The position numbers and the translations under genes were made by a program. Of a DNA stretch of 64,000 bases, positions 24,404 to 36,571 are shown piece after piece; within the stretch, counting starts at the first letter, position 1, and each line of letters begins with the position of its first letter. Under the pieces are notes generated by a model. The model ran no database searches, had not been told where the DNA came from, and worked only from the letters and a program-made list of their open reading frames with translations. The stretch comes from Loripinus fragilis (lineage: Eukaryota > Mollusca > Bivalvia > Lucinida > Lucinidae). The DNA lies in the NCBI GenBank assembly GCA_964019695.1, contig CAXHUL010000214.1, forward strand, positions 1,240,001 through 1,304,000. The letters are read 5' to 3'.

Positions 24404-26757
24404 TAATGCTCATAACTTTTTAATTTCCCGACGGAACGCTTTGAAATTTTCACCATTTGTAGACGGCCTCCCGTACTACAAACTGATGCCCGTGTGGGCA
24501 TGATGAAAATAGTAGTTCGCGAGACAGAAGCGCGTAAAGCTTCGGGGCGGCGGACTTCCACACCCCAATTACTCGGTATCGAAACATTGTTGCGGGCGGG
24601 TGCGCATGGCAATACCTGCGCCTCTGTTGGCCCTATCCGCGTGCAAAATCTAAATGCGATCAGAGCCTTAGAAAGCGCGTACAACCGCTATCCCCATTTG
24701 CCTTGGGCCCTATGGGAAAACAGGAAATATCATAATTGCGGTCCGGGGCGCGCGCGCACAATGATAATTTTCACACCCGAGTAAGCTCTTTTATAGGTCA
24801 ACATTTTGGAAAAAAAATTGGCTTGCTGCCCACAGCAGGAGCTGAGAACCATGCATTCGGAGGTTTTCACACCCCACCCACTAATGCCCTCAAAGTTTGA
24901 GAAAACGCGACCTTCGCGAAAAGCCCCGGAACCTATTACAAAGTGATGAGCAGTGCCCAGGAGCACCTCTCAGTCATTTGCGCAAAATTCCTTCGGCTAC
25001 AAGTGGCTCAAATAAGGGCGTGAAAATTGTGCCGAAAGCCCTTTCAGGGGCTATTGCTCGGCACTCGGGGGACGGAAAATTTTACGCAATGCCTCACAAT
25101 GAAGCACTGGTCGGGGGCTAACTTCTGGCACCAGTTTCGAGCCCGTCCGTGAAAGTGACCCGCGCAAGTTTTAGGCCGGGTCGGCTACTGTGGCCTAATG
25201 GGGCCTAATGGGAAGATCTTCTAATGCTCATAACTTTTTAATTTCCAGACGGAACGCTTTGAAATTTTTACCATTTGTAGACGGCCTCCCGTACTACAAA
25301 CTGATGCCCGTGTGGGCATGATGAAAATAGTAGTTCGTGAGACGGAAGCGCGTAAAGCTTCGGGGCGGCGGACTTCCACACCCCGATAACTCGGTATCGA
25401 AACATTGTTGCGGGCGGGTGCGCATGGCAATACCTGCGCCTCTGTTGGCCCTATCCGCGTGCAAAATCTAAAAGCGATCAGAGCCTTAGAAAGCGCGTAC
25501 AACCGCTATCCCCATTTGCCTTGGGCCCTATGGGAAAACAGGAAATATCATAATTGCAGTCTGGGGCGCGCGCGCACAATGATACTTTTCACACCCGAGT
25601 AAGCTCTTTTATAGGTCAACATTTTGGAAAAAAAATTGGCTTGCTGCCCACAGCAGGAGCTGAGAACCATGCATTCGGAGGTTTTCACACCCCACCCACT
25701 AATGCCCTCAAAGTTTGAGAAAACGGGACCTTCGCGAAAAGCCCCGGAACCTATTGCAAAGTGATGAGCAGTGCCCAGGAGCACCTCTCAGTCATTTGCG
25801 CAAAATTCCTTCGGCTACAAGTGGCTCAAATAAGGGCATGAAAATTGTGCCGAAAGCCCTTTCAGGGGCTATTGCTCGGCACTCGGGGGACGGAAAATTT
25901 TACGCAATGCCTCACAATGAAGCACTGGTCGGGGGCTAACTTCTGGCACCAGTTTCGAGCCCGTCCGTGAAAGTGACCCGCGCAAGTTTTAGGCCGGGTC
26001 GGCTACTGTGGCCTAATGGGGCCTAATGGGAAGATCTTCTAATGCTCATAACTTTTTAATTTCCCGACGGAACGCTTTGAAATTTTCACCATTTGTAGAC
26101 GGCCTCCCGTACTACAATTTGATGCCCGTGTGGGCATGATGAAAATAGTAGTTCGCGAGACGGAAGTGCGTAAAGCTTCAAGGCGGCGGACTTCCACACC
26201 CCGATAACTCGGTATCGAAACATTGTTGCGGGCGGGTGCGCATGGCAATACCTGCGCCTCTGTTGGCCCTATCCGCGTGCAAAATCTAAAAGCGATCAGA
26301 GCCTTAGAAAGCGCGTACAACCGCTATCCCCATTTGCCTTGGGCCCTATGGGAAAACAGGAAATATCATAATTTTGGTCCGGGGCGCGCGCGCACAATGA
26401 TAATTTTCACACCCGAGTAAGCTCTTTTATAGGTCAACATTTTGGAAAAAAAATTGGCTTGCTGCCCACAGCAGGAGCTGAGAACCGTGCATTTGGAGGT
26501 TTTCACACCCCACCCACTAATGCCCTCAAAGTTTGAGAAAACGCGACCTTCGCGAAAAGCCCCGGAACCTATTGCAAAGTGATGAGCAGTGCCCAGGAGC
26601 ACCTCTCAGTCATTTGCGCAAAATTCCTTCGGCTACAAGTGGCTCAAATAAGGGCATGAAAATTGTGCCGAAAGCCCTTTCAGGGGCTATTGCTCGGCAC
26701 TCGGGGGACGGAAAATTTTACGCAATGCCTCACAATGAAGCACTGGTCGGGGGCTAA
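24403..26757 (+). repeat. Three-monomer block repeated ~11.35 kb downstream
   Basis: Linked variants here are CACCCCAATTACTCGG at 24561, CTAAATGCGATC at 24651, TATTACAAAGTG at 24935, GATACTTTTCAC at 25581, CTTCAAGGCGG at 26177 and CATTTGGAGG at 26490. They recur in the same order at 35.1-37.9 kb with an offset of about 11,351 bp, although the third has become TATTAAAAAGTG there. Confidence 0.75.
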
Positions 26758-27040
26758 CTTCTGGCACCAGTTTCGAGCCCGTCCGTGAAAGTGACCCGCG
26801 CAAGTTTTAGGCCGGGTCGGCTACTGTGGCCTAATGGGGCCTAATGGGAAGATCTTCTAAGGCTCATAACTTTTTAATTTCCTGACGGAACGCTTTGAAA
26901 TTTTCACCATTTGTAGACAGCCACCTGTACTACAAACTGATGCCCGTGTGGGCATGATGAAAATAGTAGTTCGCGAGACAGAAGCGCGTAAAACTTCGGG
27001 GCGGCGGACTTCCACACCCCGATAACTTGGTATCGAAACA

Positions 27041-27761
27041 TTGTTGCGGGCGGGTGCGCATGGCAATACCTGCTCCTCTGTTGGCCCTATCCGCGTGCAA
27101 AATCTAAAAGCGATCAGAGCCTTAGAAAGCGCGTACAACCGCTATCCCCATTTGCCTTGGGCCCTATGGGAAAACAGGAAATATCATAATTGCCGTCCGG
27201 GGCGCGCGCGCACAATGATAATTTTCACACCCGAGTAAGCTCTTTTATAGGTCAACATTTTGGAAAAAAAATTGGCTTGCTGCCCACAGCAGGAGCTGAG
27301 AACCATGCATTCGGAGGTTTTCACACCCCACCCACTAATGCCCTCAAAGTTTGAGAAAACGTGACCTTCGCGAAAAGCCCCGGAACCTATTGCAAAGTGA
27401 TGAGCAGTGCCCAGGAGCACCTCTCAGTCATTTGCGCAAAATTCCTTCGGCTACAAGTGGCTCAAATAAGGGCGTGAAAATTGTGCCGAAAGCCCTTTCA
27501 GGGGCTATTGCTCGGCACTCGGGGGACGGAAAATTTTACGCAATGCCTCACAATGAAGCACTGGTCAGGGGCTAACTTCTGGCACCAGTTTCGAGCCCGT
27601 CCGTGAAAGTGACCCGCGCAAGTTTTAGGCCGGGTCGGCTACTGTCCGTACTACAAACTGATGCCCGTGTGGGCATGATGAAAATAGTAGTTCGCGAGAC
27701 GGAAGCGCGTAAAGCTTCGGGGCGGCGGACTTCCACACCCCGATAACTCGGTATCGAAACA
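27041..27761 (+). repeat. Short monomer (721 bp) with a 97-bp internal deletion
   Basis: GGCTACTGT is joined directly to CCGTACTAC at 27645/27646. The missing segment corresponds to 654-750 of the first monomer: the GGCCTAATGG duplication, the BglII palindrome and the TTTTCACC motif. I see no clear microhomology at the junction. The flanking monomers are full length, so this is a single deletion that has not spread within the window. Confidence 0.92.
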
Positions 27762-29397
27762 TTGTTGCGGGCGGGTGCGCATGGCAATACCTGAGCCTCT
27801 GTTGGCCCTATCCGCGTGCAAAATCTAAAAGCGATCAGAGCCTTAGAAAGCGCGTACAACCGCTATCCCCATTTGCCTTGGGCCCTATGGGAAAACAGGA
27901 AATATCATAATTGCGGTCTGGGGCGCGCGCGCACAATGATAATTTTCACACCCGAGTAAGCTCTTTTATAGGTCAACATTTTGGAAAAAAAATTGGCTTG
28001 CTGCCCACAGCAGGAGCTGAGAACCATGCATTCGGAGGTTTTCACACCCCACCCACTAATGCCCTCAAAGTTTGAGAAAACGCGACCTTCGCGAAAAGCC
28101 CTGGAACCTATTGCAAAGTGATGAGCAGTGCCCAGGAGCACCTCTCAGTCATTTGCGCAAAATTCCTTCGGCTACAAGTGGCTCAAATAAGGGCGTGAAA
28201 ATTGTGCCGAAAGCCCTTTCAGGGGCTATTGCTCGGCACTCGGGGGACGGAAAATTTTACACAATGCCTCACAATGAAGCACTGGTCGGGGGCTAACTTC
28301 TGGCACCAGTTTCGAGCCTGTCCGTGAAAGTGACCCGCGCAAGTTTTAGGCCGGGTCGGCTACTGTGGCCTAATGGGGCCTAATGGGAAGATCTTCTAAT
28401 GCTCATAACTTTTTAATTTCCCGACGGAACGCTTTGAAATTTTCACCATTTGTAGACGGCCTCCCGTACTACAAACTGATGCCCGTGTGGGCATGATGAA
28501 AATAGTAGTTCGCGAGACGGAAGCGCGTAAAGCTTCGGGGCGGCGGACTTCCACACCCCGATAACTCGGTATCGAAACATTGTTGCGGGCGGGTGCGCAT
28601 GGCAATACCTGCGCCTCTGTTGGCCCTATCCGCGTGCAAAATCTAAAAGCGATCAGAGCCTTAGAAAGCGCGTACAACCGCTATCCCCATTTGCCTTGGG
28701 CCCTATGGGAAAACAGGAAATATCATAATTGCGGTCCGGGGCGCGCGCGCACAATGATAATTTTCACACCCGAGTAAGCTCTTTTATAGGTCAACATTTT
28801 GGAAAAAAAATTGGCTTGCTGCCCACAGCAGGAGCTGAGAACCATGCATTCGGAGGTTTTCACACCCCACCCACTAATGCCCTCAAAGTTTGAGAAAACG
28901 CGACCTTCGCGAAAAGCCCCGGAACCTATTGCAAAGTGATGAGCAGTGCCCAGGAGCACCTCTCAGTCATTTGCGCAAAATTCCTTCGGCTACAAGTGGC
29001 TCAAATAAGGGCGTGAAAATTGTGCCGAAAGCCCTTTCAGGGGCTATTGCTCGGCACTCGGGGGACGGAAAATTTTACGCAATGCCTCACAATGAAGCAG
29101 TGGTCGGGGGCTAACTTCTGGCACCAGTTTCGAGCCCGTCCGTGAAAGTGACCCGCGCAAGTTTTAGGCCGGGTCGGCTACTGTGGCCTAATGGGGCCTA
29201 ATGGGAAGATCTTCTAATGCTCATAACTTTTTAATTTCCCGACGGAACGCTTTGAAATTTTCACCATTTGTAGACGGCCTCCCGTACTACAAACTGATGC
29301 CCGTGTGGGCATGATGAAAATAGTAGTTCGCGAGACGGAAGCGCGTAAAGCTTCGGGGCGGCGGACTTCCACACCCCGATAACTTGGTATCGAAACA

Positions 29398-31567
29398 TTG
29401 TTGCGGGCGGGTGCGCATGGCAATACCTGCGCCTCTGTTGGCCCTATCCGCGTGCAAAATCTAAAAGCGATCAGAGCCTTAGAAAGCGCGTACAACCGCT
29501 ATCCCCATTTGCCTTGGGCCCTATGGGAAAACAGGAAATATCATAATTGCGGTCCAGGGCGCGCGTGCACAATAATAATTTTCACACCCGAGTAAGCTCT
29601 TTTATAGGTCAACATTTTGGAAAAAAAATTGGCTTGCTGCCCACAGCAGGTGCTGAGAACCATGCATTCGGAGGTTTTCACACCCCACCCACTAATGCCC
29701 TCAAAGTTTGAGAAAACGCGACCTTCGCGAAAAGCCCCGGAACCTATTGCAAATTGATGAGCAGTGCCCAGGAGCACCTCTCAGTCATTTGCGCAAAATT
29801 CCTTCGGCTACAAGTGGCTCAAATAAGGGCGTGAAAATTGTGCCGAAAGCCCTTTCAGGGGCTATTGCTCGGCATTCGGGGGATGGAAAATTTTATGCAA
29901 TGCCTCACAATGAAGCACTGGTCGGGGGCTAACTTCTGGCACCAGTTTCTAGCCCGTCCGTGAAAGTGACCCGCACAAGTTTTAGGCCGGGTCGGCTACT
30001 GTGGCCTAATGGGGCCTAATGGGAAGATCTTCTAATGCTCATAACTTTTTAATTTCCCGACGGAACGCTTTGAAATTTTCACCATTTGTAGAAGGCCTCC
30101 CGTACTACAAACTGATGCCCGTGTGGGCATGATGAAAATAGTAGTTCGCGAGACGGAAGCGCGTAAAGCTTCGGGGTGGCGGACTTCCACACCCCGATAA
30201 CTCGGTATCGAAACATTGTTGCGGGCGGGTGCGCATGGCAATACCTGCGCCTCTGTTGGCCCTATCCAGGTGCAAAATCTAAAAGCGATCAGAGCCTTAG
30301 AAAGTGCGTACAACCGCTATCCCTTTTTGCCTTGGGCCCTATGGGAAAACAGGAAATATCATAATTGCGGTCCGGGGCGCGCGTGCACAATGATAATTTT
30401 CACACCCGAGTAAGCTCTTTTATAGGTCAACATTTTGAAAAAAAAATTGGCTTGCTGCCCACAGCAGGAGCTGAGAACCATGCATTCGGAGGTTTTCACA
30501 CCCCACCCACTAATGCCCTCAAAGTTTGAGAAAACGCGACCTTCGCGAAAAGCCCCGGAACCTATTGCAAAGTGATGAGCAGTGCCCAGGAGCACCTCTC
30601 AGTCATTTGCGCAAAATTCCTTCGGCTACAAGTGGCTCAAATAAGGGCGTGAAAATTGTGCCGAAAGCCCTTTCAGGGGCTATTGCTCGGCACTCGGTAG
30701 ACGGAAAATTTTACGCAATGCCTCACAATGAAGCACTGGTCGGGGGCTAACTTCTGGCACCAGTTTCGAGCCCGTCCGTGAAAGTGACCCGCACAATTTT
30801 TAGGCCGGGTAGGCTACTGTGGCCTAATTGGGCCTAATGGGAAGATCTTCTAATGCTCATAACTTTTTAATTTCCCGACGGAACGCTTTGAAATTTTCAC
30901 CATTTGTAGACGGCCTCCCGTACTACAAACTGATGCCCGTGTGGGCATGATGAAAATAGTAGTTCGCGAGACGGAAGCGCGTAAAGCTTCGGGCGGCGGA
31001 CTTCCACACCCCGATAACTCGGTATCGAAACATTGTTGCGGGCGGGTGCGCATGGCAATACCTGCGCCTCTGTTGGCCCTATCCGCGTGCAAAATCTAAA
31101 AGCGATCAGAGCCTTAGAAAGCGCGTACAACCGCTATCCCCATTTGCCTTGGGCCCTATGGGAAAACAGGAAATATCATAATTGCGGTCCGGGGCGCGCG
31201 TGCACAATGATAATTTTCACACCCGAGTAAGCTCTTTTATAGGTCAACATTTTGGAAAAAAAATTGGCTTGCTGCCCACAGCAGGAGCTAAGAACCATGC
31301 ATTCGGAGGTTTTCACACCCCACCCACTAATGCCCTCAAAGTTTGAGAAAACGCGACCTTCGCGAAAAGCCCCGGAACCTATTGCAAAGTGATGAGCAGT
31401 GCCCAGGAGCACCTCTCAGTCATTTGCGCAAAATTCCTTTGGCTACAAGTGGCTCAAATAAGGGCGTGAAAATTGTGCCAAAAGCCCTTTCAGGGGCTAT
31501 TGCTCGGCACTCGGGGGACGGAAAATTTTACGCAATGCCTCACAATGAAGCACTGGTCGGGGGCTAA
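29398..31567 (+). repeat. Block repeated at ~3,272-bp offset, copy 1
   Basis: Shares linked variants with 32669-34840: GGTCCAGGGC, CAAATTGATGAGC, GGCATTCGGGGGATGG, CCCTTTTTGCC at 30321 and 33592, CTCGGTAGACGG at 30694 and 33965, and GCACAATTTTTAGG at 30791 and 34063. The offset grows from 3,271 to 3,273 bp through small indels. Similarity fades after about 31.6 kb. Confidence 0.75.
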
Positions 31568-32668
31568 CTTCTGGCACCAGTTTCGAGCCCGTCCGTGAAA
31601 GTGACCCGCGCAAGTTTTAGGCCGGGTCGGCTACTGTGGCCTAATGGGGCCTAATGGGAAGATCTTCTAATGCTCATAACTTTTTAATTTCCCGACGGAA
31701 CGCTTTGAAATTTTCACCATTTGTAGACGGCCTCCCGTACTACAAACTGATTCCCGTGTGGGCATGATGAAAATAGTAGTTCGCGAGACGGAAGCGCGTA
31801 AAGCTTCGGGGCGGCGGACTTCCACACCCCGATAACTCGGTATCGAAACATTGTTGCGGGCGGGTGCGCATGGCAATACCTGCGCCTCTGTTGGCCCTAT
31901 CCGCGTGCAAAATCTAAAAGCGATCAGAGCCTTAGAAAGCGCGTACAACCGCTATCCCCATTTGCCTTGGGCCCTATGGGAAAACAGGAAATATCATAAT
32001 TGCGGTCCGGGGCGCGCGCGCACAATGATAATTTTCACACCCGAGTAAGCTCTTTTATAGGTCAACATTTTGGAAAAAAAATTGGCTTGCTGCCCACAGC
32101 AGGAGCTGAGAACCATGCATTCGGAGGTTTTCACACCCCACCCACTAATGCCCTCAAAGTTTGAGAAAACGCGACCTTCGCGAAAAGCCCCGGAACCTAT
32201 TGCAAAGTGATGAGCAGTGCCCAGGAGCACCTCTCAGTCATTTGCGCAAAATTCCTTCGGCTACAAGTGGCTCAAATAAGGGCGTGAAAATTGTGCCGAA
32301 AGCCCTTTCAGGGGCTATTGCTCGGCACTCGGGGGACGGAAAATTTTACGCAATGCCTCACAATGAAGCACTGGTCGGGGGCTAACTTCTGGCACCAGTT
32401 TCGAGCCCGTCCGTGAAAGTGACCCGCGCAAGTTTTAGGCCGGGTCGGCTACTGTGGCCTAATGGGGCCTAATGGGAAGATCTTCTAATGCTCATAACTT
32501 TTTAATTTCCCGACGGAACGCTTTGAAATTTTCACCATTTGTAGACGGCCTCCCGTACTACAAACTGATGCCCGTGTGGGCATGATGAAAATAGTAGTTC
32601 GCGAGACGGAAGCGCGTAAAGCTTCGGGGCGGCGGACTTCCACACCCCGATAACTCGGTATCGAAACA

Positions 32669-34840
32669 TTGTTGCGGGCGGGTGCGCATGGCAATACCTG
32701 CGCCTCTGTTGGCCCTATCCGCGTGCAAAATCTAAAAGCGATCAGAGCCTTAGAAAGCGCGTACAACCGCTATCCCCATTTGCCTTGGGCCCTATGGGAA
32801 AACAGGAAATATCATAATTGCGGTCCAGGGCGCGCGTGCACAATGATAATTTTCACACCCGAGTAAGCTCTTTTATAGGTCAACATTTTGGAAAAAAAAT
32901 TGGCTTGCTGCCCACAGCAGGAGCTGAGAACCATGCATTCGGAGGTTTTCACACCCCACCCACTAATGCCCTCAAAGTTTGAGAAAACGCGACCTTCGCA
33001 AAAAGCCCCGGAACCTATTGCAAATTGATGAGCAGTGCCCAGGAGCACCTCTCAGTCATTTGCGCAAAATTCCTTCGGCTACAAGTGGCTCAAATAAGGG
33101 CGTGAAAATTGTGCCGAAAGCCCTTTCAGGGGCTATTGCTCGGCATTCGGGGGATGGAAAATTTTACGCAATGCCTCACAATGAAGCACTGGTCGGGGGC
33201 TAACTTCTGGCACCAGTTTCGAGCCCGTCCGTGAAAGTGACCCGCGCAAGTTTTAGGCCGGGTCGGCTACTGTGGCCTAATGGGGCCTAATGGGAAGATC
33301 TTCTAATGCTCATAACTTTTTAATTTCCCGACGGAACGCTTTGAAATTTTCACCATTTGTAGACGGCCTCCCGTACTACAAACTGATGCCCGTTTGGGCA
33401 TGATGAAAATAGTAGTTTGCGAGACGGAAGCGCGTAAAGCTTCGGGGCGGCGGACTTCCACACCCCGATAACTCGGTATCGAAACATTGTTGCGGGCGGG
33501 TGCGCATGGCAATACCTGCGCCTCTGTTGGCCCTATCCGGGTGCAAAATCTAAAAGCGATCAGAGCCTTAGAAAGCGCGTACAACCGCTATCCCTTTTTG
33601 CCTTGGGCCCTATGGGAAAACAGGAAATATCATAATTGCGGTCCGGGGCGCGCGTGCACAATGATAATTTTCACACCCGAGTAAGCTCTTTTATAGGTCA
33701 ACATTTTGGAAAAAAAAATTGGCTTGCTGCCCACAGCAGGAGCTGAGAACCATGCATTCGGAGGTTTTCACACCCCACCCACTAATGCCCTCAAAGTTTG
33801 AGAAAACGCGACCTTCGCGAAAAGCCCCGGAACCTATTGCAAAGTGATGAGCAGTGCCCAGGAGCACCTCTCAGTCATTTGCGCAAAATTCCTTTGGCTA
33901 CAAGTGGCTCAAATAAGGGCGTGAAAATTGTGCCGAAAGCCCTTTCAGGGGCTATTGCTCGGCACTCGGTAGACGGAAAATTTTACGCAATGCCTCACAA
34001 TGAAGCACTGGTCGGGGGCTAACTTCTGGCACCAGTTTCGAGCCCGTCCGTGAAAGTGACCCGCACAATTTTTAGGCCGGGTTGGCTACTGTGGCCTAAT
34101 TGGGCCTAATGGGAAGATCTTCTAATGCTCATAACTTTTTAATTTCCCGACGGAACGCTTTGAAATTTTCACCATTTGTAGACGGCCTCCCGTACTACAA
34201 ACTGATGCCCGTGTGGGCATGATGAAAATAGTAGTTCGCGAGACGGAAGCGCTTAAAGCTTCGGGGCGGTGGACTTCCACACCCCGATAACTCGGTATCG
34301 AAACATTGTTGCGGGCGGGTGCGCATGGCAATACCTGCGCCTTTGTTGGCCCTATCCGCGTGCAAAATCTAAAAGCGATCAGAGCCTTAGAAAGCGCGTA
34401 CAACCGCTATCCCCATTTGCCTTGGGCCCTATGGGAAAACAGGAAATATCATAATTGCGGTCCGGGGCGCGCGTGCACAATGATAATTTTCACACCCGAG
34501 TAAGCTCTTTTATAGGTCAACATTTTGGAAAAAAAATTGGCTTGCTGCCCACAGCAGGAGCTGAGAACCATGCATTCGGAGGTTTTCACACCCCACCCAC
34601 TAATGCCCTCAAAGTTTGAGAAAACGCGACCTTCGCGAAAAGCCCCGGAACCTATTGCAAAGTGATGAGCAGTGCCCAGGAGCACCTCTCAGTCATTTGC
34701 GCAAAATTCCTTTGGCTACAAGTGGCTCAAATAAGGGCGTGAAAATTGTGCCGAAAGCCCTTTCAGGAGCTATTGCTCGGCACTCGGGGGACGGAAAATT
34801 TTACGCAATGCCTCACAATGAAGCACTGGTCGGGGGCTAA
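32669..34840 (+). repeat. Block repeated at ~3,272-bp offset, copy 2
   Basis: Counterpart of the 29.4-31.6 kb block, four monomers away. Its two leading monomers also match 22.95-24.4 kb, so one lineage is present three times. Private changes include TTCGCAAAAAG near 32995 and CTTTGTTGG near 34340. Confidence 0.75.
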
Positions 34841-34939
34841 CTTCTGGCACCAGTTTCGAGCCCGTCCGTGAAAGTGACCCGCGCAAGTTTTAGGCCGGGT
34901 CGGCTACAGTGGCCTAATGGGGCCTAATGGGAAGATCTT

Positions 34940-35755
34940 CTAATGCTCATAACTTTTTAATTTCCCGACGGAACGCTTTGAAATTTTCACCATTTGTAGA
35001 CGGCCTCCCGTACTACAAACTGATGCCCGTGTGGGCATGATGAAAATAGTAGTTCGCGAGACGGAAGCGCGTAAAGCTTCGGGGCGGCGGACTTCCACAC
35101 CCCAATTACTCGGTATCGAAACATTGTTGCGGGCGGGTGCGCATGGCAATACCTGCGCCTCTGTTGGCCCTATCCGCGTGCAAAATCTAAATGCGATCAG
35201 AGCCTTAGAAAGCGCGTACAACCGCTATCCCCATTTGCCTTGGGCCCTATGGGAAAACAGGAAATATCATAATTGCGGTCCGGGGCGCGCGCACAATGAT
35301 AATTTTCACACCCGAGTAAGCTCTTTTATAGGTCAACATTTTGGAAAAAAAATTGGCTTGCTGCCCACAGCAGGAGCTGAGAACCATGCATTCGGAGGTT
35401 TTCACACCCCACCCACTAATGCCCTCAAAGTTTGAGAAAACGCGACCTTCGCGAAAAGCCCCGGAACCTATTAAAAAGTGATGAGCAGTGCCCAGGAGCA
35501 CCTCTCAGTCATTTGCGCAAAATTCCTTCGGCTACAAGTGGCTCAAATAAGGGCGTGAAAATTGTGCCGAAAGCCCTTTCAGGGGCTATTGCTCGGCACT
35601 CGGGGGACGGAAAATTTTACGCAATGCCTCACAATGAAGCACTGGTCGGGGGCTAACTTCTGGCACCAGTTTCGAGCCCGTCCGTGAAAGTGACCCGCGC
35701 AAGTTTTAGGCCGGGTCGGCTACTGTGGCCTAATGGGGCCTAATGGGAAGATCTT
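34940..35755 (+). repeat. 816-bp monomer, tandem pair copy 1
   Basis: Two bases shorter than usual because the alternating GC tract lost one dinucleotide (GGGGCGCGCGCAC near 35282). It also carries CAATTACTCGG, CTAAATGCG and TATTAAAAAGTG. The next unit has the same set, so these are products of a recent single-monomer duplication. The indel joins small frames into a 134-codon ORF that is not gene-like. Confidence 0.85.
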
Positions 35756-36571
35756 CTAATGCTCATAACTTTTTAATTTCCCGACGGAACGCTTTGAAAT
35801 TTTCACCATTTGTAGACGGCCTCCCGTACTACAAACTGATGCCCGTGTGGGCATGATGAAAATAGTAGTTCGCGAGACGGAAGCGCGTAAAGCTTCGGGG
35901 CGGCGGACTTCCACACCCCAATTACTCGGTATCGAAACATTGTTGCGGGCGGGTGCGCATGGCAATACCTGCGCCTCTGTTGGCCCTATCCGCGTGCAAA
36001 ATCTAAATGCGATCAGAGCCTTAGAAAGCGCGTACAACCGCTATCCCCATTTGCCTTGGGCCCTATGGGAAAACAGGAAATATCATAATTGCGGTCCGGG
36101 GCGCGCGCACAATGATACTTTTCACACCCGAGTAAGCTCTTTTATAGGTCAACATTTTGGAAAAAAAATTGGCTTGCTGCCCACAGCAGGAGCTGAGAAC
36201 CATGCATTCGGAGGTTTTCACACCCCACCCACTAATGCCCTCAAAGTTTGAGAAAACGCGACCTTCGCGAAAAGCCCCGGAACCTATTAAAAAGTGATGA
36301 GCAGTGCCCAGGAGCACCTCTCAGTCATTTGCGCAAAATTCCTTCGGCTACAAGTGGCTCAAATAAGGGCGTGAAAATTGTGCCGAAAGCCCTTTCAGGG
36401 GCTATTGCTCGGCACTCGGGGGACGGAAAATTTTACGCAATGCCTCACAATGAAGCACTGGTCGGGGGCTAACTTCTGGCACCAGTTTCGAGCCCGTCCG
36501 TGAAAGTGACCCGCGCAAGTTTTAGGCCGGGTCGGCTACTGTGGCCTAATGGGGCCTAATGGGAAGATCTT
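35756..36571 (+). repeat. 816-bp monomer, tandem pair copy 2
   Basis: Nearly identical to the preceding 816 bp. The clear difference is GATACTTTTC at 36114 versus GATAATTTTC at 35298. The C-bearing form is shared with the following monomer (36932), so copy 2 may have acquired it by local conversion rather than new mutation. Confidence 0.85.

Noticed and set aside
35031..36251. Two 134-codon ORFs in adjacent 816-bp monomers
   Set aside because: Both come from loss of one GC dinucleotide and of a stop (TAACTCGG to TTACTCGG), then monomer duplication. No codon-level constraint or family resemblance is visible.
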